The notes below the pieces were generated by a model that worked only from the letters and a program-made list of their open reading frames with translations, was not told where the DNA came from and made no database searches. Below, piece after piece: positions 1 to 11,596 of a stretch of 64,000 nucleotides of DNA (the first letter of the stretch is position 1; each line of letters starts with the position of its first letter). Position numbers and translations under genes: made by a program. The DNA is from Cryptomeria japonica (lineage: Eukaryota; Streptophyta; Pinopsida; Cupressales; Cupressaceae): assembly GCF_030272615.1 (NCBI RefSeq), contig NC_081405.1:19860547-19924546 (forward strand), written 5' to 3'.

Positions 1-928
1 TGCTTTATGTCTCCAACAAGCTAACCCCTAAAGTCTTCCAAACCATTAATGGTTCTTACATGACCATTTATGGCTCTTACATAACCATTAATGGTTAACT
101 CAACTCACCCACATGGTTAGAGAGTTTTCCTCTAACTCAACCCTCATTTAACCCATGGGTCTCTTCAAGCATTTATTGCTTTGACCATGGTTATCCCCAC
201 TAACTCTTGCACATGAGTTTACCCATTGGATAGATCCATTATTCATTAGATAATGGCTTTATTCATTCAACTCAAGCCTGACCTTACCTTCTAATCTAAC
301 CTTCATGTCATCTCAAGCATTTAATGCTTCTTCCCTCTCCTCTCAAGCCATCTCATGTTAACATTTGTCATCCTGAGATTGGGTTGAAAGCCTTCACATG
401 GATCATAAATCTTTCAATATTGACCCTTGTTGAGATTACTCAATCTCAACCACCCATTTCTCTATTTTTCCTATAAATAGATCCCATTCCTTCATAATCC
501 ATATCTAGAAATCTTGTATGCATCTAATCTATAGTGAAATTTAAGAGAGCATTTTAGGAGCCATTTAATCTACATTGTTATTTTGGTTAAAACCAATATA
601 GCTTAATTAGGCGCTTTCTCATATTTAGCTTGCATTTGCATAATCTTTTGATCATTTCATTAATCTTGAATCTCCTTAAGACTTCCATAGTAGTGCAAAA
701 AGTTGAGGGCTACACTCATGTGGAACTTGGAGAGGAGAGGAACAAGGGAGGAGCAGCTATGAACATGTTGACAAGCATTTGGAAGGGTCTTGTGTCTTTC
801 TTTTGTTTTTGCATACTTTCTATTAAATGTTTGACATCTTTCTTGATATTCTTGCTTAGGATCATATTTCATTTATGATACTAACATTAACGTTTGATTC
901 TTGAGTCTTGTATTTGTGTTGCCTAACA
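1..928 (+). repeat. Element A 5' LTR, right two-thirds
   Basis: This aligns at a constant offset of about 23,617 with the 3' LTR, with scattered substitutions. Clear similarity stops around 920-928 (GCCTAACA here, CCTAAATT in the 3' copy). The true LTR edge could instead be at 947 (...GGATCA), directly before a PBS-like TTTGGTGAGTCC; in that case the 3' copy has lost about 20 bp. Confidence 0.85.
472..480 (+). promoter_or_regulatory. TATA box in the element A LTR
   Basis: TATAAATAG lies in the LTR and is kept in the 3' LTR at 24,090-24,098. The same box is present on the minus strand in the LTRs of B (25,951-25,959) and C (30,503-30,511 and 47,159-47,167). It is the expected core promoter for the sense gag-pol transcript; use as a promoter is inferred. 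Confidence 0.7.
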
Positions 929-948
929 TCCTTTTTGTAGAGGATCAT

Positions 949-967
949 TTGGTGAGTCCAGCGTGAA
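949..967 (+). other. Candidate primer binding site of element A
   Basis: TGGTGAGTCCAGCGTGAA begins with the TGG that pairs with a tRNA CCA end and lies just after the 5' LTR. It resembles the tRNA-Arg-type PBS known from Ogre elements at only about 11 of 18 positions as I recall that sequence, so the tRNA assignment is weak. Confidence 0.35.
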
Positions 968-1019
968 TCAAACACGTAACCTTCTGATCATTGATAAAAC
1001 TACTAACTTTTTTATTGTT

Positions 1020-1355
1020 GAAATTGACACACAGGTTGCGCTTTAGCGCTATTGACCACGCTTTAGCACCTTCGAAAGTTGGCATTTTAGCGCTTCTGTT
1101 GGTGAATTAGCATTTTTGGCATTCTTCTAGCGCCTTTGTACTTGTTTTAGCGCTATTGTTTTTAAAAAATGCTATTGTCACTAGTTTAGCGCTTTTGTGC
1201 TCTCAGTTTGACAAAATTTTCATTCTGTTCGACAGATTAAGTTAGCGCTTTTGTCCATTTATAGCGCTTTTGACATTCTTTTAGTGCCTCTGTAATTGTT
1301 TTAGCACATTTGTATAAAGTAGTGCTTCTTTGTTTACACATAGTAGCGCTATTGT
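1020..1355 (+). repeat. Cluster of TAGCGC-type words in the leader of A
   Basis: About eleven degenerate copies of TTTTAGCGCTTTTG occur 15-45 bp apart. Variants such as TAGCAC and TAGTGC differ by the two transitions expected from decay of a methylated CpG. Similar clusters lie in the leader of C and in the antisense-gene introns of A, B and C. Confidence 0.75.
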
Positions 1356-2907
1356 AACCGAGAGTTAAAAAGAAAATAATATGTAAACGAAAAAATCAAA
1401 ATTTTAAGCTTGTAGAAGCCCACCAAAACCTTCATTTCGCTAACAATTTGTTTTTCTTGTGCAGGTTTTTGCTAACTTCTTTGCAGGATTCAAAAAGTTT
1501 AAATTTAGGAATTTTAATTTCTTTTTGGCTTTCTAACTTTGTTTCAAAGTTGGATTAAAAAGAATTCATTTTCCTTTTATAATTAAAAACAACCTCACTT
1601 TTTACGGGTCATAAAATCAATCAAATTTTCAGTTTGGAGCTTAAAACGAACATCTTGCAAGTTAAAAAGAACCACAAATTCAAACAAACAAATTTGTTTT
1701 CTTGCAAAGTTAGGACAAATTTTCATTTGGGCTTAAATCAAATAAAACAACTTTCATTTTCTTGCAAAGGCTAAAATTCACAATCAACACTTCATTTTTG
1801 CAAGTTAAAAAGAACAAACAACTTGTCCCTTTTTGTTACAAACTCGATTTTACTTCAAGCAAACGTGCTTCAATTTGGTTGACCAGGATTTTCACTTTCC
1901 TAGTTAGACAACATTTTGCCTTGAAGTTAAAAAGAACACCATGTTTGTTGGAGCAACATCTCCGAGTAGCATTTAAATCGCATTGCAATAAACCAGTTAA
2001 AAAGAACAAGTGTTTGGTCCTACTTCTAATACACACTATCCTCTCCCTTGGCTCTCGTGGTCCTAGGTGCAAGAGAAAAGTGTCAGTAACGCTCAAAATT
2101 TTATATTTTTAAGAGAGGCCTGCCAAGAGACACATCATTCTTGGGAACGACCTCGCATGGTAAATCCTTCAAGATGTTATAGAAATTAGGTGAGAGCGAA
2201 AGCTATAGCCTTGGGTATAGTTGTTCCTACAGTGTAACTTGCTGAAATGACATATGGGCCCCACCACAAGTTACAAGGATCTTAAGTGAGTCACTACAGA
2301 ATGAACTTATGTCCAAAAACATCAAACATTACTAGGCACCTTTTATTATAGAAGCCCACCAGTTCTATTGATTGAGGATATTTGTGAAAAGTTCAGTGCA
2401 AGAGCATAGATGGTTTTTCTCCCAAGATACTCACCATACATATTTCCTTGAGTAGAAATAGGGCTTTTTGAAAGGCTACTTGTAGCTTGATAAAAGTGGT
2501 GACTCCTCCATCATAGGGATCATCTATCTGTTATGCTCTTGCAAGACTTAGTATATCATATCCTTACCTGCCACGGTGGGATTCACAAGGTATGTAGTAC
2601 CAAAGTTGAAGAAATATCAAGAAGTGGGCTGAAAATATCGCAACTGACCATTGACCTTAGCGATAAAGTGTGTTTGATTTGTATTCGTCTTGTATCAAAC
2701 CAGTAACAATTTGAGCCGACTTCAGGCTTTTGGAAAAAACATACAAAACATTTGAAAAGGGTCAATAAAGTTCATGATTGGGTTGATCTAGACCCACACC
2801 TATTGTGCCTTTTGAGGCAAGATAATTGTGCTTGTGTGCTTGCTTTGTTTTCTTGTCAAAGAAATTCAAAACAAATTTAAACCAAGTATTCATCCAACAC
2901 AAATTTT
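1356..2907 (+). other. Untranslated leader of element A
   Basis: I see no convincing gene here. The first half holds repeated GTTAAAAAGAAC words (near 1,362, 1,660, 1,804, 1,926 and 1,997), which recur in the C leader. The stretch 2,110-2,560 shares short conserved blocks with C (GGCCTGCC, GGGAACGACCT, and an AGTGCAAG block followed by a CTCACCATA block), suggesting a constrained RNA leader. Confidence 0.6.
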
Positions 2908-3489
2908 ACATCAACATTGACCAACAAAAACAAAACATCAACAAGTGAAACAAAGTATCAATTTGTATGACCATCACTCACATTTTGAGAAAAATGAGTC
3001 TTCATCTAAAGACTACATTGAAAAAGAGAAAATTGAGTTAAAAAACTCTTATCAAAAGAAGGAAGTTTTTCTAAATCAATAGACCAATTTTTCTCACACT
3101 TACATCAACATTGACCAACAAAAAAAAAACATCAACAAGTGAAACAAAGTATCAATTTGTATGACCATCACTCACATTTTGAGAAAAATGAGTCTTCATC
3201 TAAAGACTACATTGAAAAAGAGACCATTGAGTTAAAAAACTCTTATCAAAAGAAGGAAGTTTTTCTAAATCAATAGACAATTTTTTCTCACACTTACATC
3301 AACATTGACCAACAAAAACAAAACATCAACAAGTGAAACAAAGTATCAATTTGTATGACCATCACTCACATTTTGAGAAAAATGAGTCTTCATCTAAAGA
3401 CTACATTAAAAAAAAGACCATTGAGTTAAAAAACTCTTATCAAAAGAAGGAAGTTTTTCTAAATCAATAGACAAATTTTTCTCACACAG
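2908..3489 (+). repeat. Tandem triplication, 194-bp unit
   Basis: Three head-to-tail copies start at 2,908, 3,102 and 3,296, each opening with ACATCAACATTGACCAAC, and differ by only a few bases. The last copy runs into the ORF that precedes gag, so the triplication covers the 5' part of that ORF or its leader. Near-identity of the copies implies late amplification. Confidence 0.9.
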
Positions 3490-3716
3490 AGCCTTCTTGT
3501 GTCATATGCATTTATATCTTCAAGGAAAATCCAACGAATTCGACAAAGTGCCTTTGAAAAATAGAGCATTTACTCAGTATAGAGCCTTGAGTTATCACAA
3601 AAACAAAGGGGAAAGATCAACCCTGCTTTCTTCCCAAAAATCGGTATCACCTACAATGTAGCCCAAGGGGAACCACCAACTCCTGAGAGAGAGGAAGAAG
3701 TAGAAACCCCCTTTGT
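3432..3716 (+). pseudogene. Small ORF upstream of gag (ORF1-like), element A
   Basis: One reading frame encodes a segment with FLCHMHLYLQGKSNEFDK followed by VPLKNRAF. It matches the minus-strand segment FLRHMCLYLQNKTNKFDK...PLRSRAF upstream of gag in element C. This similarity is by eye across two elements, and the function is unknown. Ogre elements are known for an extra ORF between the 5' LTR and gag, so ORF1 is the natural comparison, although this copy is short. Stops and probable frameshifts break it, and no intact start is visible. Confidence 0.55.
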
Positions 3717-4162
3717 AACAATTTTTTTTTATTGAGGTCCATATTCTATCCACTTTTACCTTCACAACATCACAAAACCATTCAACTCTCAAAACACAAA
3801 AAGGCCTTGTCCTATGTTCTTTTAAATATTGCTTAAATCTAACCAACAAATCACTTTTAGGGTGTCTCTACATATAGTATCAATCATCCTAAGGGGAATT
3901 TCTATGCAAGTTAAAACTAGTTTATGAGTGCATCCTCTCATTACTAGGTAGCTTGGTTTGTAAGACATCTCAAACCTTGCTATACCTTATCACATCCAAA
4001 TTGTTGACAACACAAGAGCAATTCACAAAGAACTTTGTTAAACATCCAACCTTCATTGTTAGAGATCCATCTTCTTAAAATTTCACAAAACACTTATCTC
4101 TCATCAAAATATTTCATCACCATCTCTCATAAATCACCGAAACCTCAAAAATTTTAAACAAA

Positions 4163-5916
4163 ATGGTTCACACCAGATCAAAAACTAGATAACTAGAGAT
4201 TGAAGAGGAGGAAGAAAACCTCAATGATTTCCATGAAGCCATTGAAGGAGGCACAAAGGATGAAGATCCTAGCACTCCAACTCCCGAAGCTATATAAAGA
4301 GCACAACACAATCCCAAGTTAAATAGACTTTTTGACTAAATCCTTAGAAACAACACATATGCTCATTTCTTGAGACTTTCTCAAGAGGGTGATAAACTAC
4401 CCTCTGATTTTAATACCGCATAGATACAACAGACATCAGAACAAGATAATCCATAACGATGGTGGAAGATGTAGAGATTACTTCCGATATGACCTTAATC
4501 ATCAAGGGAATCCCTTGCCTCCTCCTCCTACGGAAATAGTCATGTTGAGACAACAAGTCGAGAATCTCGCTCAACAACTCAATAATGGTGTGAAGACTAC
4601 CCAGTTTTCACTTAATGATATTTATCCCTACCCTTTTGATAGGAACATGCATATGCCACCTTTTCCGCAAGGGTTTGAAACACCTAAGTTTGAAAAGTAT
4701 AGGGGTAAAGGAGACCCTAGAGATCATGTTCGATAATTTCACTCAACTTGTTTAGAGGTGGCCTATGAGGACACCTATGTAATGCACCTCTTTCCTAAGA
4801 GTTTGGGAGGCACAACCACACAATGGTTTTCTTGATTACCAGATGGAATTAGAACATTTGAAGAACTAGTCCAAAAGTTCATCGCTCATTATTCACATAA
4901 CATAGAACGAGATGTTACCATGGCAGATCTATGCAACACCAAACAAAAACCAGGGGAGTTGTTTTTCAGCTTTCCTACAATGGTGGAGGCAACTATCTAG
5001 CATACATTCTCTTCATTTTCCTGAACAAGAACTAGTGGAAATATTCATTTCCAACTTGAATGACGAGATGGAATTCCATTTAGACATGAAGGGTGCTAAA
5101 TCTTTTGAAGAGACGATCACTCAGGGATTAAAATGTGAACGAGCCCTTATCAAAAAGGGACTTATCAAAATCTACAATGAACCAAAAGATGGCCCACGCC
5201 CACATTTTAATAGTGATAAACCCAATTTTTGGAACAAGAATAAGAACGTTGTAAACGATGGGGTAGTGGATGCATGAACAACAAAAATTGCACAACCTAT
5301 GGTCAGATTCACGGGACAAAATCCCCCTCCTAAAAACAACACCATCACTCATTAACAAAATCAAGGTTGCAATACGCCACAAGAGGAACCAAGACAACGA
5401 CAACAGAACTATAAACCAAAATGCACATACAACCCCTTAGGGGAACCCATTGAAACAATATTGCATCAATTGGTCTCTTCCAATGTTGTGACCTTATCGA
5501 AAATATCTAACTATGATTCTCAGGTCAAACCTCCATGGTGGAGAGATAATGAGCATTGTGAATTCCACCACGGAAAAGGGCATAAGACGAGTAATTGCCA
5601 TCGACTGAAAGATCTTGTTCAAAATATTATTGATAGAGGAGAAATTGAAATAGAAGGACACAACCCTAAAACATCAAATGACAATCATCTAATGTTCAAG
5701 AATCCACTTCCACCACATGATCAAAGGGGTCCTTCCACCTCAGGGCGAAACACAAATACTACAACTAATTATACACAAGCTGCCTATAATTATACTATGA
5801 ATCACCTCTATGATGCTAATGAACAAGTTGCAACCCTCACCATCAAAGATCCAAATCTTGCATGCAATGTTGTTATGCATCGTAGCAAAATTACCATTCG
5901 AGTGGTACCAAAATGA
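4163..5916 (+). pseudogene. gag: gag of element A (capsid/nucleocapsid), broken
   Basis: The start chosen is the ATG at 4,163, which opens MVHTRSKTR, a common plant Ty3 Gag N-terminus. Several stops follow. The retrotransposon Gag core lies at about 4,650-5,180 (FEKYRGKGDPRDHV; LFPKSLGG; VQKFIAHYSHNIERD), aligning with C. A frameshift near 4,960 and stops near 4,735 and 4,835 break it. The C-terminal part (5,461-5,916) has CEFHHGKGHKTSNCHRLKD, a Cys/His cluster typical of Tat Gag. The role would be particle assembly and RNA packaging, but this copy cannot make a full Gag. Confidence 0.8.
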
Positions 5917-5946
5917 ACAACACTCCTGCCCAAGCAATATAATCTT

Positions 5947-6525
5947 GTGAAACAATTGGAAAAAACACCTGCACTCATATCCATATTAGAGCTTTTGTGC
6001 TTATCCCCTTCACATAAAACAATTTTGGATCAAGCTCTCCAAGAAGCGTCAGTCCCCACCAACCTTAACATAGATCAATTTCAAGCCATGGTTGGCAGTC
6101 TCATGGCATTGTCATGCCTCACTTTTTTTGAAAGTGGTAACGCTTCATTCCAACAACCACATAACGCATCCCTTCACATTGAAGGATTTGTAAACCAACA
6201 CAAAATCAAGCGAGTCTTGATTGATAATGGAGTCGGCTTGAATACATGCACCTTGCAGTTGGTCGAAACATTGGTGTATGCGGTAGAATCAGTGGATCCT
6301 AGCAAAAAGATAACCATTAAGGCCTATGATGATGCAAAGCGTTCTTCCAAAGGAGCTGTTGTATTACCTATCAGAGTGGGCCCAGTGGTAAAGCACATCA
6401 TTTGCCAAGTTCTGGACCTTTCTCTGCTATATAATCTATTGTTAGGAAGACCTTGGATACATGCCATGCAATTCATTCTATCCACCTATCATCAGTGTAT
6501 CAAGTTTCACCGTAATGGTGTATAA
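5947..6525 (+). pseudogene. Aspartic protease region of element A
   Basis: An open 192-codon frame contains VLIDNGVGLNTCTLQLV, the active-site region of a retropepsin. The usual D-[ST]-G triad reads D-N-G here. Downstream, VLDLSLLYNLLLGRPWIH is the flap and C-terminal hydrophobic signature. It lies directly after the Gag Cys/His segment and before the G-patch linker, as in C. It would process Gag-Pol; this frame is intact, but the polyprotein around it is not. Confidence 0.8.
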
Positions 6526-6689
6526 ATCACAATCCTTGGCGATGCAAATCCATTTGCATATTGTAACAATATTAACCATCAATCAAAGATCATTGTACCT
6601 AACAATTGAGAATCTATCCCTTCCACATCCTATGTTAGTCTAGCCTCTCTTTCTGGTTCAATCACCCCTATAGCAAAGAAAGAGAAGTT

Positions 6690-7173
6690 GAAAATGAAAA
6701 TGGCTGAGGAAGGTCTTGGGGAATATAATATAAGCCAACTCTTTTGTGTTGGACAATTACCCACTTCCCCTAGAACTTATGGCAAGCCTCAAAAGTTTCT
6801 TCAACAACCACTGACCAAACCAACATGCACTTTGGCATAGTTCATCCCTGGTAAAAGTTAGAAAGAGGAAACCAGAGATGAGGACCTAGCAGAATGGATC
6901 TGCAAAGACCCTATCAACACAAAAATCCCAAAAGCTACGCTTCCTACTGATAAATATGGCAAAGGTCTCACTATAATATAAATAATGGGCTATGATGGCC
7001 AAAGTTCTTTGGGACATTGCAAACAAGGACACCACGAGCCCTTGCAGCCTGAGTTGAAACCCAAAGATAAAACTCGATTAGGTTTTCAAAAGGAATCTCT
7101 TCCTAAGCTCAGATTTAAAGGTAAACCCAGCAACCCATGTATCAAACAATTACTCCAAGGAGGCCATCCTTGA
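6690..7173 (+). pseudogene. G-patch linker between protease and RT, element A
   Basis: A frame with several stops encodes LGEYNISQLFCVGQLP and then YGKGLTI..MGYDGQSSLG with a following H-EPLQPE stretch. The glycine spacing matches a G-patch (D111), a small nucleic-acid-binding module. The same unit is better preserved in C (39,797-41,179). G-patch-like segments occur in some plant Ty3 polyproteins and in certain retroviral proteases, from memory. The role in this element is unknown. Confidence 0.55.
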
Positions 7174-7179
7174 TTATAT

Positions 7180-7600
7180 CTGTGACACCAACAACACCAT
7201 CCACACCAACAAAATTGATCATCAAATCTACAAAACCAACAACACCATCCGCACCAACAAAACTGATCATCAAATTTGCAACATCAATCACACCAGCAAT
7301 ACCAACAGTACCAATAATCCCATTAGCAACATTTAGATCACTGATAATTCCATCAGTAATAGTAGTAATACCAACTGTACCAACAACACCAATAATCCCA
7401 TCAGCAACATCTACAACACTAATAATACCATCAGTAACAACAGAAACATCACCAACACCGATACTCCCAGTACTTGTACCAATCACACCTACAAAACTAA
7501 GAATAGCAATAGTGGCACCAACAACATCAACAACACCAATAATCCCGCCAGCAACACCAGTAATCCCACCTATAAAAGTGCACAAACCCGTGACCAATAC
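7180..7600 (+). repeat. Thr/Pro-rich low-complexity repeat in the pol linker
   Basis: ACA/ACC/ATC-rich DNA encodes a degenerate repeat of about 10-14 residues (TTPIIPSAT-like) in the 174-codon plus frame 7,137-7,661. C has a Lys/Gln/Glu-rich linker at this place instead, so the stretch appears to be an expansion specific to A. The minus-strand Val/Gly ORF over it is a shadow. Confidence 0.7.
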
Positions 7601-7689
7601 ACTCTTCAGTACACAAGACATCCCAACATGGTACAGTAACTGGATGTTAGAGAGTGATTGAGAGACCGACTCACATGAGTGGGAATTTG

Positions 7690-9240
7690 ATTAAGTGAAT
7701 CTAAATACTTCAGAGGAGGAAGACACATCACCTCCCCCACCTCGTAAAGATATCCTAGTTTATGGGGAGGCATGGATTAAAACCTTTTGGGTTTGTGAGC
7801 AATAAGAACCTTCCACATGCCCTACATCAAATCCGACACCAGAACCTGACAAGGAGAGTACCATTGATGAACTTCACTCATCAATATTAACCCTAACTGA
7901 TGCCTCCTCTGAACTCAACCTAATCGATGAGGTCATTCCTATCATCCACCCCAAACTCATTGACTGGAACTAGCCAAATCCACCATATCTTGATCACTTC
8001 CAAAACGATGAGGCGCTCATAGACTTTTTAGAAATATTGGATCACATACCAAGCAGGGATCATGGAGCTAGATTTACCATCAAACTTAATAGTGCAACGT
8101 ACTTTGGGGCAGATGCCAAACCTTTTAGCTGCAAAAATATCACAATAAAACATGGATCTTCTAGTGAAAACCACACAGTGGCACTTGTTGATCCCAAAAA
8201 AGTAAAAATAAAAAGCATATCCAAAGGTGAAAACCTCTCTAAGGCGCCTGCAGATGAAAGGTTTGACATCCTCCCCTTTAATACAAATTAGGAGAGATCG
8301 ACGATCCTAATCGAAGAAACAAAAGAATTCAATGTGGGGACCCCTGAGACTCCTCACCAAATACATTTGGCATCTCTACTAATTCTAGAGGAATAACCAA
8401 AATTTGTGGAATTCTTCCAGAAGCGTCAAATAAATTTCGCATGGTCTTATGCAAAGATGCCTGGCTTAGATCCTAATTTGGTCATGCATCACCTAACCAT
8501 GGCAGAAGGAGCTAAACTTGTTAAACAAAAGCTCAGGAAGATGCACCCATAGATTTTTGTGCTTGTCAAGGCATAACTCAAAAATCTCTTAGATGTTGGT
8601 TTCATCCAACCAATCGATTATGCAGATTGGATCTCCAACATTGTACCTGTCGGCAAGCCTAAAGGGGACATCCGTATGTGTACAGACTTCAGAGATTTGA
8701 ACAAGGCATTCCCTAAGGATGACTTCCCCTTACCAAACATCGACATGATCGTCGATCTCACAACAGGTCATGCAATGCTTTCTCTTATGGATGGCTTATC
8801 AGGGTACAACGAGATCAAGATTGCTCCAGAGGATCAACATAAAACTGCTTTCACATGCCCATGGGGAACCTGCAGTTGGAATGTGATGCCATTTGGTCTA
8901 AAAAATGTAGGGGCAACCTATCAAAGAGCTATGAATACCATCTTTCATGACCTGATTCACACTATAATAGAAGATTTTGTCGATGATTTACTAGCTAAAT
9001 CATTAACAAGAGAAGGTCATCTAGAAATACTGGGTCAAATCTTTGAAAGATTAGAGAAATATCATGTTCGTCTTAATCCAAAGAAATGTGTCTTTGGAGT
9101 AACCTCAGGAAGCTCCTAGGATACATTGTCTCAAGAAAAGGCATTGAAGTAGATCCGAAAAAAGTCAAAGAAATCATGGACATGCCACCTCCCAAGAACA
9201 TCAGTCAGTTAAGGACACTACAAGGGCTACTGCAATCAAT
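7690..9240 (+). pseudogene. Reverse transcriptase region of element A
   Basis: A frame with stops encodes an acidic linker and then the Ty3 RT. Visible RT blocks are MCTDFRDLNKAFPKDDFPLP, LSLMDGLSGYNEIKI (first catalytic Asp), MPFGLKNVGATYQRAMN, and the catalytic box as FVDDLLAKS. C has YVDD there, so Tyr has become Phe. The thumb region NPKKCVFGVTSG is followed by a frameshift near 9,110, after which LLGYIVSRKGIEVDP continues in another frame. Stops upstream (8,551, 8,576) also break it. It would copy the element RNA into DNA but is inactive as read. Confidence 0.88.
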
Positions 9241-9703
9241 TGAGAGATTCAATGTGTAATTAGCTGATAAGTGTCATCCCTTCACGCATCTGTTACACAA
9301 GAATATCCACTTTCAATAGGATACAAAGTGCCAGCAAGCATTCCAAATGCTTAAAGATTACCTAATGCATACACCCTTGCTGATCCCACCAGATCCAAGT
9401 TGACCTCTATTGCTATATATTTCAGCTAATAATACGACATTAGGAGTACTGCTGGCACAACACAATGCAGAAGGAAAAGAATGTGTTGTATACTATATCT
9501 CTCACACATTGGTAGGCTATGAACTCAATTACACACCTATTGAGCGAGCTTGCCTAGAAGTTATCTTGACAGCCACCAAATTGAGGCACTACATGTTGAC
9601 ACACAAGGTACAAATCATTGCTAAAATTGATCCACTCAAATACCTACTCAGCAAGGAAGCATTAATAGGCCGCTTGGCCAAATGGGTTAATGATTCTGAG
9701 TGA
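9241..9703 (+). pseudogene. Ty3-type RNase H domain of element A
   Basis: The open frame 9,410-9,703 contains LLYISANNTTLGVLLAQ and VVYYISHTLVGYELNYTPIE, the conserved RNase H blocks that follow RT in Ty3 elements, ending with a KWVN segment. It is out of frame with the RT above and is followed by another frameshift near 9,690 that leads into the archaeal RNase H. Degradation of RNA in RNA-DNA hybrids would be its role. Confidence 0.8.
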
Positions 9704-10360
9704 ATTTGACATCGAGTATGTGGACCACAAGGGTATCAAGGGGAAATTTATTGTAGATTAGTTGGTCGATGCACCCCTCACAGGTGACCATCCTCTTATT
9801 TCCAACTTTCTAGATGAAGAGGTCGTCATGATCACAACAACACAATGGTGGAAGCTATATTTTGATGGTTTATATACTAGACATGGCTTGGGGGCCGGTA
9901 TTATTTTTATTACACCTCAAGGTGCCAACATCCCGAAGTCATATAGGCTCACTTTTCCATGTACCAATAATATAGAAGAATGTGAGGCCTTGATCACAGG
10001 ACTCAGATTGTCTATACAATGGCATCTCAAAGAGCTACAGGTATATGAAGATTCACAGCTAGTGATCAAAAAAGTCACCGATGAGTATCAAACTAAGGAT
10101 GATAAGCTTATGTCATATAATAGGATGGTGGATAGTTACAAAGAATCATTTACAACTATCACCTTTGAGCAAGTACCTTGAGATCATAATCGAGTTTTCA
10201 ACACAATGGCTACAATTGCCTCTCCTGGATCTTCCGCAAAATTCCACACGCTATGAGTTCTTGGTAGAACAACTTTGGATCCCTTCTTATGATATCCTTG
10301 AAACTAAAATGATATGCTGCCTAGTCGGTTCTGAATCCCCATGGTACAGTGAGTTCTTCA
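9704..10360 (+). pseudogene. Second, archaeal-type RNase H (aRH) of element A
   Basis: WKLYFDGLYTRHGLGAG supplies the first Asp and Gly cluster, NNIEECEALITGL the Glu block, and VYEDSQLVIKKV the next Asp. This is the additional RNase H that marks the Tat/Ogre lineage. Homologous blocks are in C (37,481-38,248) and in B, where they are split by copia E. A stop near 10,180 and a frame change separate it from the following connector (YEFLVEQLWIPSYD). Confidence 0.82.
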
Positions 10361-11596
10361 CTTACCTCCGCGATCACACACTTCCTCCCAATCAATCCAA
10401 TAACCAACGTAAAACCTTCATCCCCCAAACCGCTCGATACACCATCATTGCCGAAACCCTATACTGGCAAAGTCTTGATGGTACTCTCCGTCCATGTCTG
10501 GAACAAGATGAGATAACAAAGGCCTTGGAAGAGGTACATGAAGGCATTTGTGGGGCTCACTCAAGTGGCCCTTCTTTAGCAAATAAAATCATGGGCGTTG
10601 GATACTATTGGTCATCCACGGAAAAAGACTCCTACTATTTGTTAGAAAATGCAAGAAGTGCCAAGTTCACGGAGACCTGATACATGCACCAGCATAGGAA
10701 TTGCAACCAATCACAACACCATGGCCCTTTTGTCAATGGGGACTTGACCTTGTGGGTAAAATTCATCCATCTTCATCCAACGACCATAAATTTATCATTA
10801 CCGCCACGAAATACTTCACAAAGTGGATCAAAGCCGTTCCACTTACCCAAGTCACCGACAAGCAGATCACCTCATTTATCCTTAATTATATCATTTGTCG
10901 GTATGGTGTACCCATGTCCATCATCACAGATAACAAACTTCCTTTCAAAAATCAAGATGTCTGTGAGCTCTATGAGAAGTTTCACATACAACACCATTTT
11001 TTCACCCCTATTACCCACAAGGCAATGGTCAGGCCGAAGCATCAAACAAGAACATATTGAGGATCCTCAAGAAGACGGTGAATGGTGCTGGTCGTGATTG
11101 ACATGTTCAATTAAATCCAGTACTATGGGCATATCAAACTAGCATTCGAACCCCTACAAGCGCAACTCCCTACTCACTAGTCTATGGAGATGAAGCCATC
11201 CTTCCTATTGAGATTGAGATACCATCTCTACGGGTTTCCTTGCATAATCTGATAGATGATGAAGCATACTGAGTCTCACGTCTTCAAGACTTGAAACTAC
11301 TTGATGAAAGGCGACAAGCTGCATACAACCACCTCAAAGCCTATCAGCAGTGAATGAGAAAAAACTATATTCATCAGGTTAAACCTCGTACATTTGAGGT
11401 AGGTGATCTTGTTCTCAAAGATAATCCTTGTAACCAACCAGACATAGAACATCAAGGAAAGTTTGAATCAAATTGGCTAGATTTGTATGTTGTTACTGTT
11501 GTATTTGGGTCTGGAGCATATCAGTTGGTAACTTTAGAAGGAGAACCTCTAGCAGATCTGATCAATAACATGCACCTCAAATGGTTTCATACATAA
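10361..11596 (+). pseudogene. Integrase of element A
   Basis: The N-terminal zinc region begins with EVHEGICGAHSSGPSLANK. The paired Cys part is reached only after a one-base frame change near 10,640. The catalytic core has FCQWGLDLVGKIHP (Asp 1) and MSIITDNKLPFKNQD (Asp 2, with Lys replacing the usual Gly). The Glu segment is frameshifted near 11,020. The C-terminal part at 11,354-11,596 (VGDLVLKDNPCNQP...KFESNWLDLYVV) matches C and B. It would join element DNA to the chromosome but is broken here. Confidence 0.85.

Noticed and set aside
630..878. 82-codon ORF present in both LTRs of A (also 24,248-24,496)
   Set aside because: Its conservation follows from the LTRs being copies of each other. 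The frame opens at TTG, not ATG, and has no recognised domain.
7142..7621. Minus-strand Val/Gly/Ile-rich 159-codon ORF
   Set aside because: Shadow of the Thr/Pro low-complexity repeat on the plus strand; no domain, start context or homologue in C.
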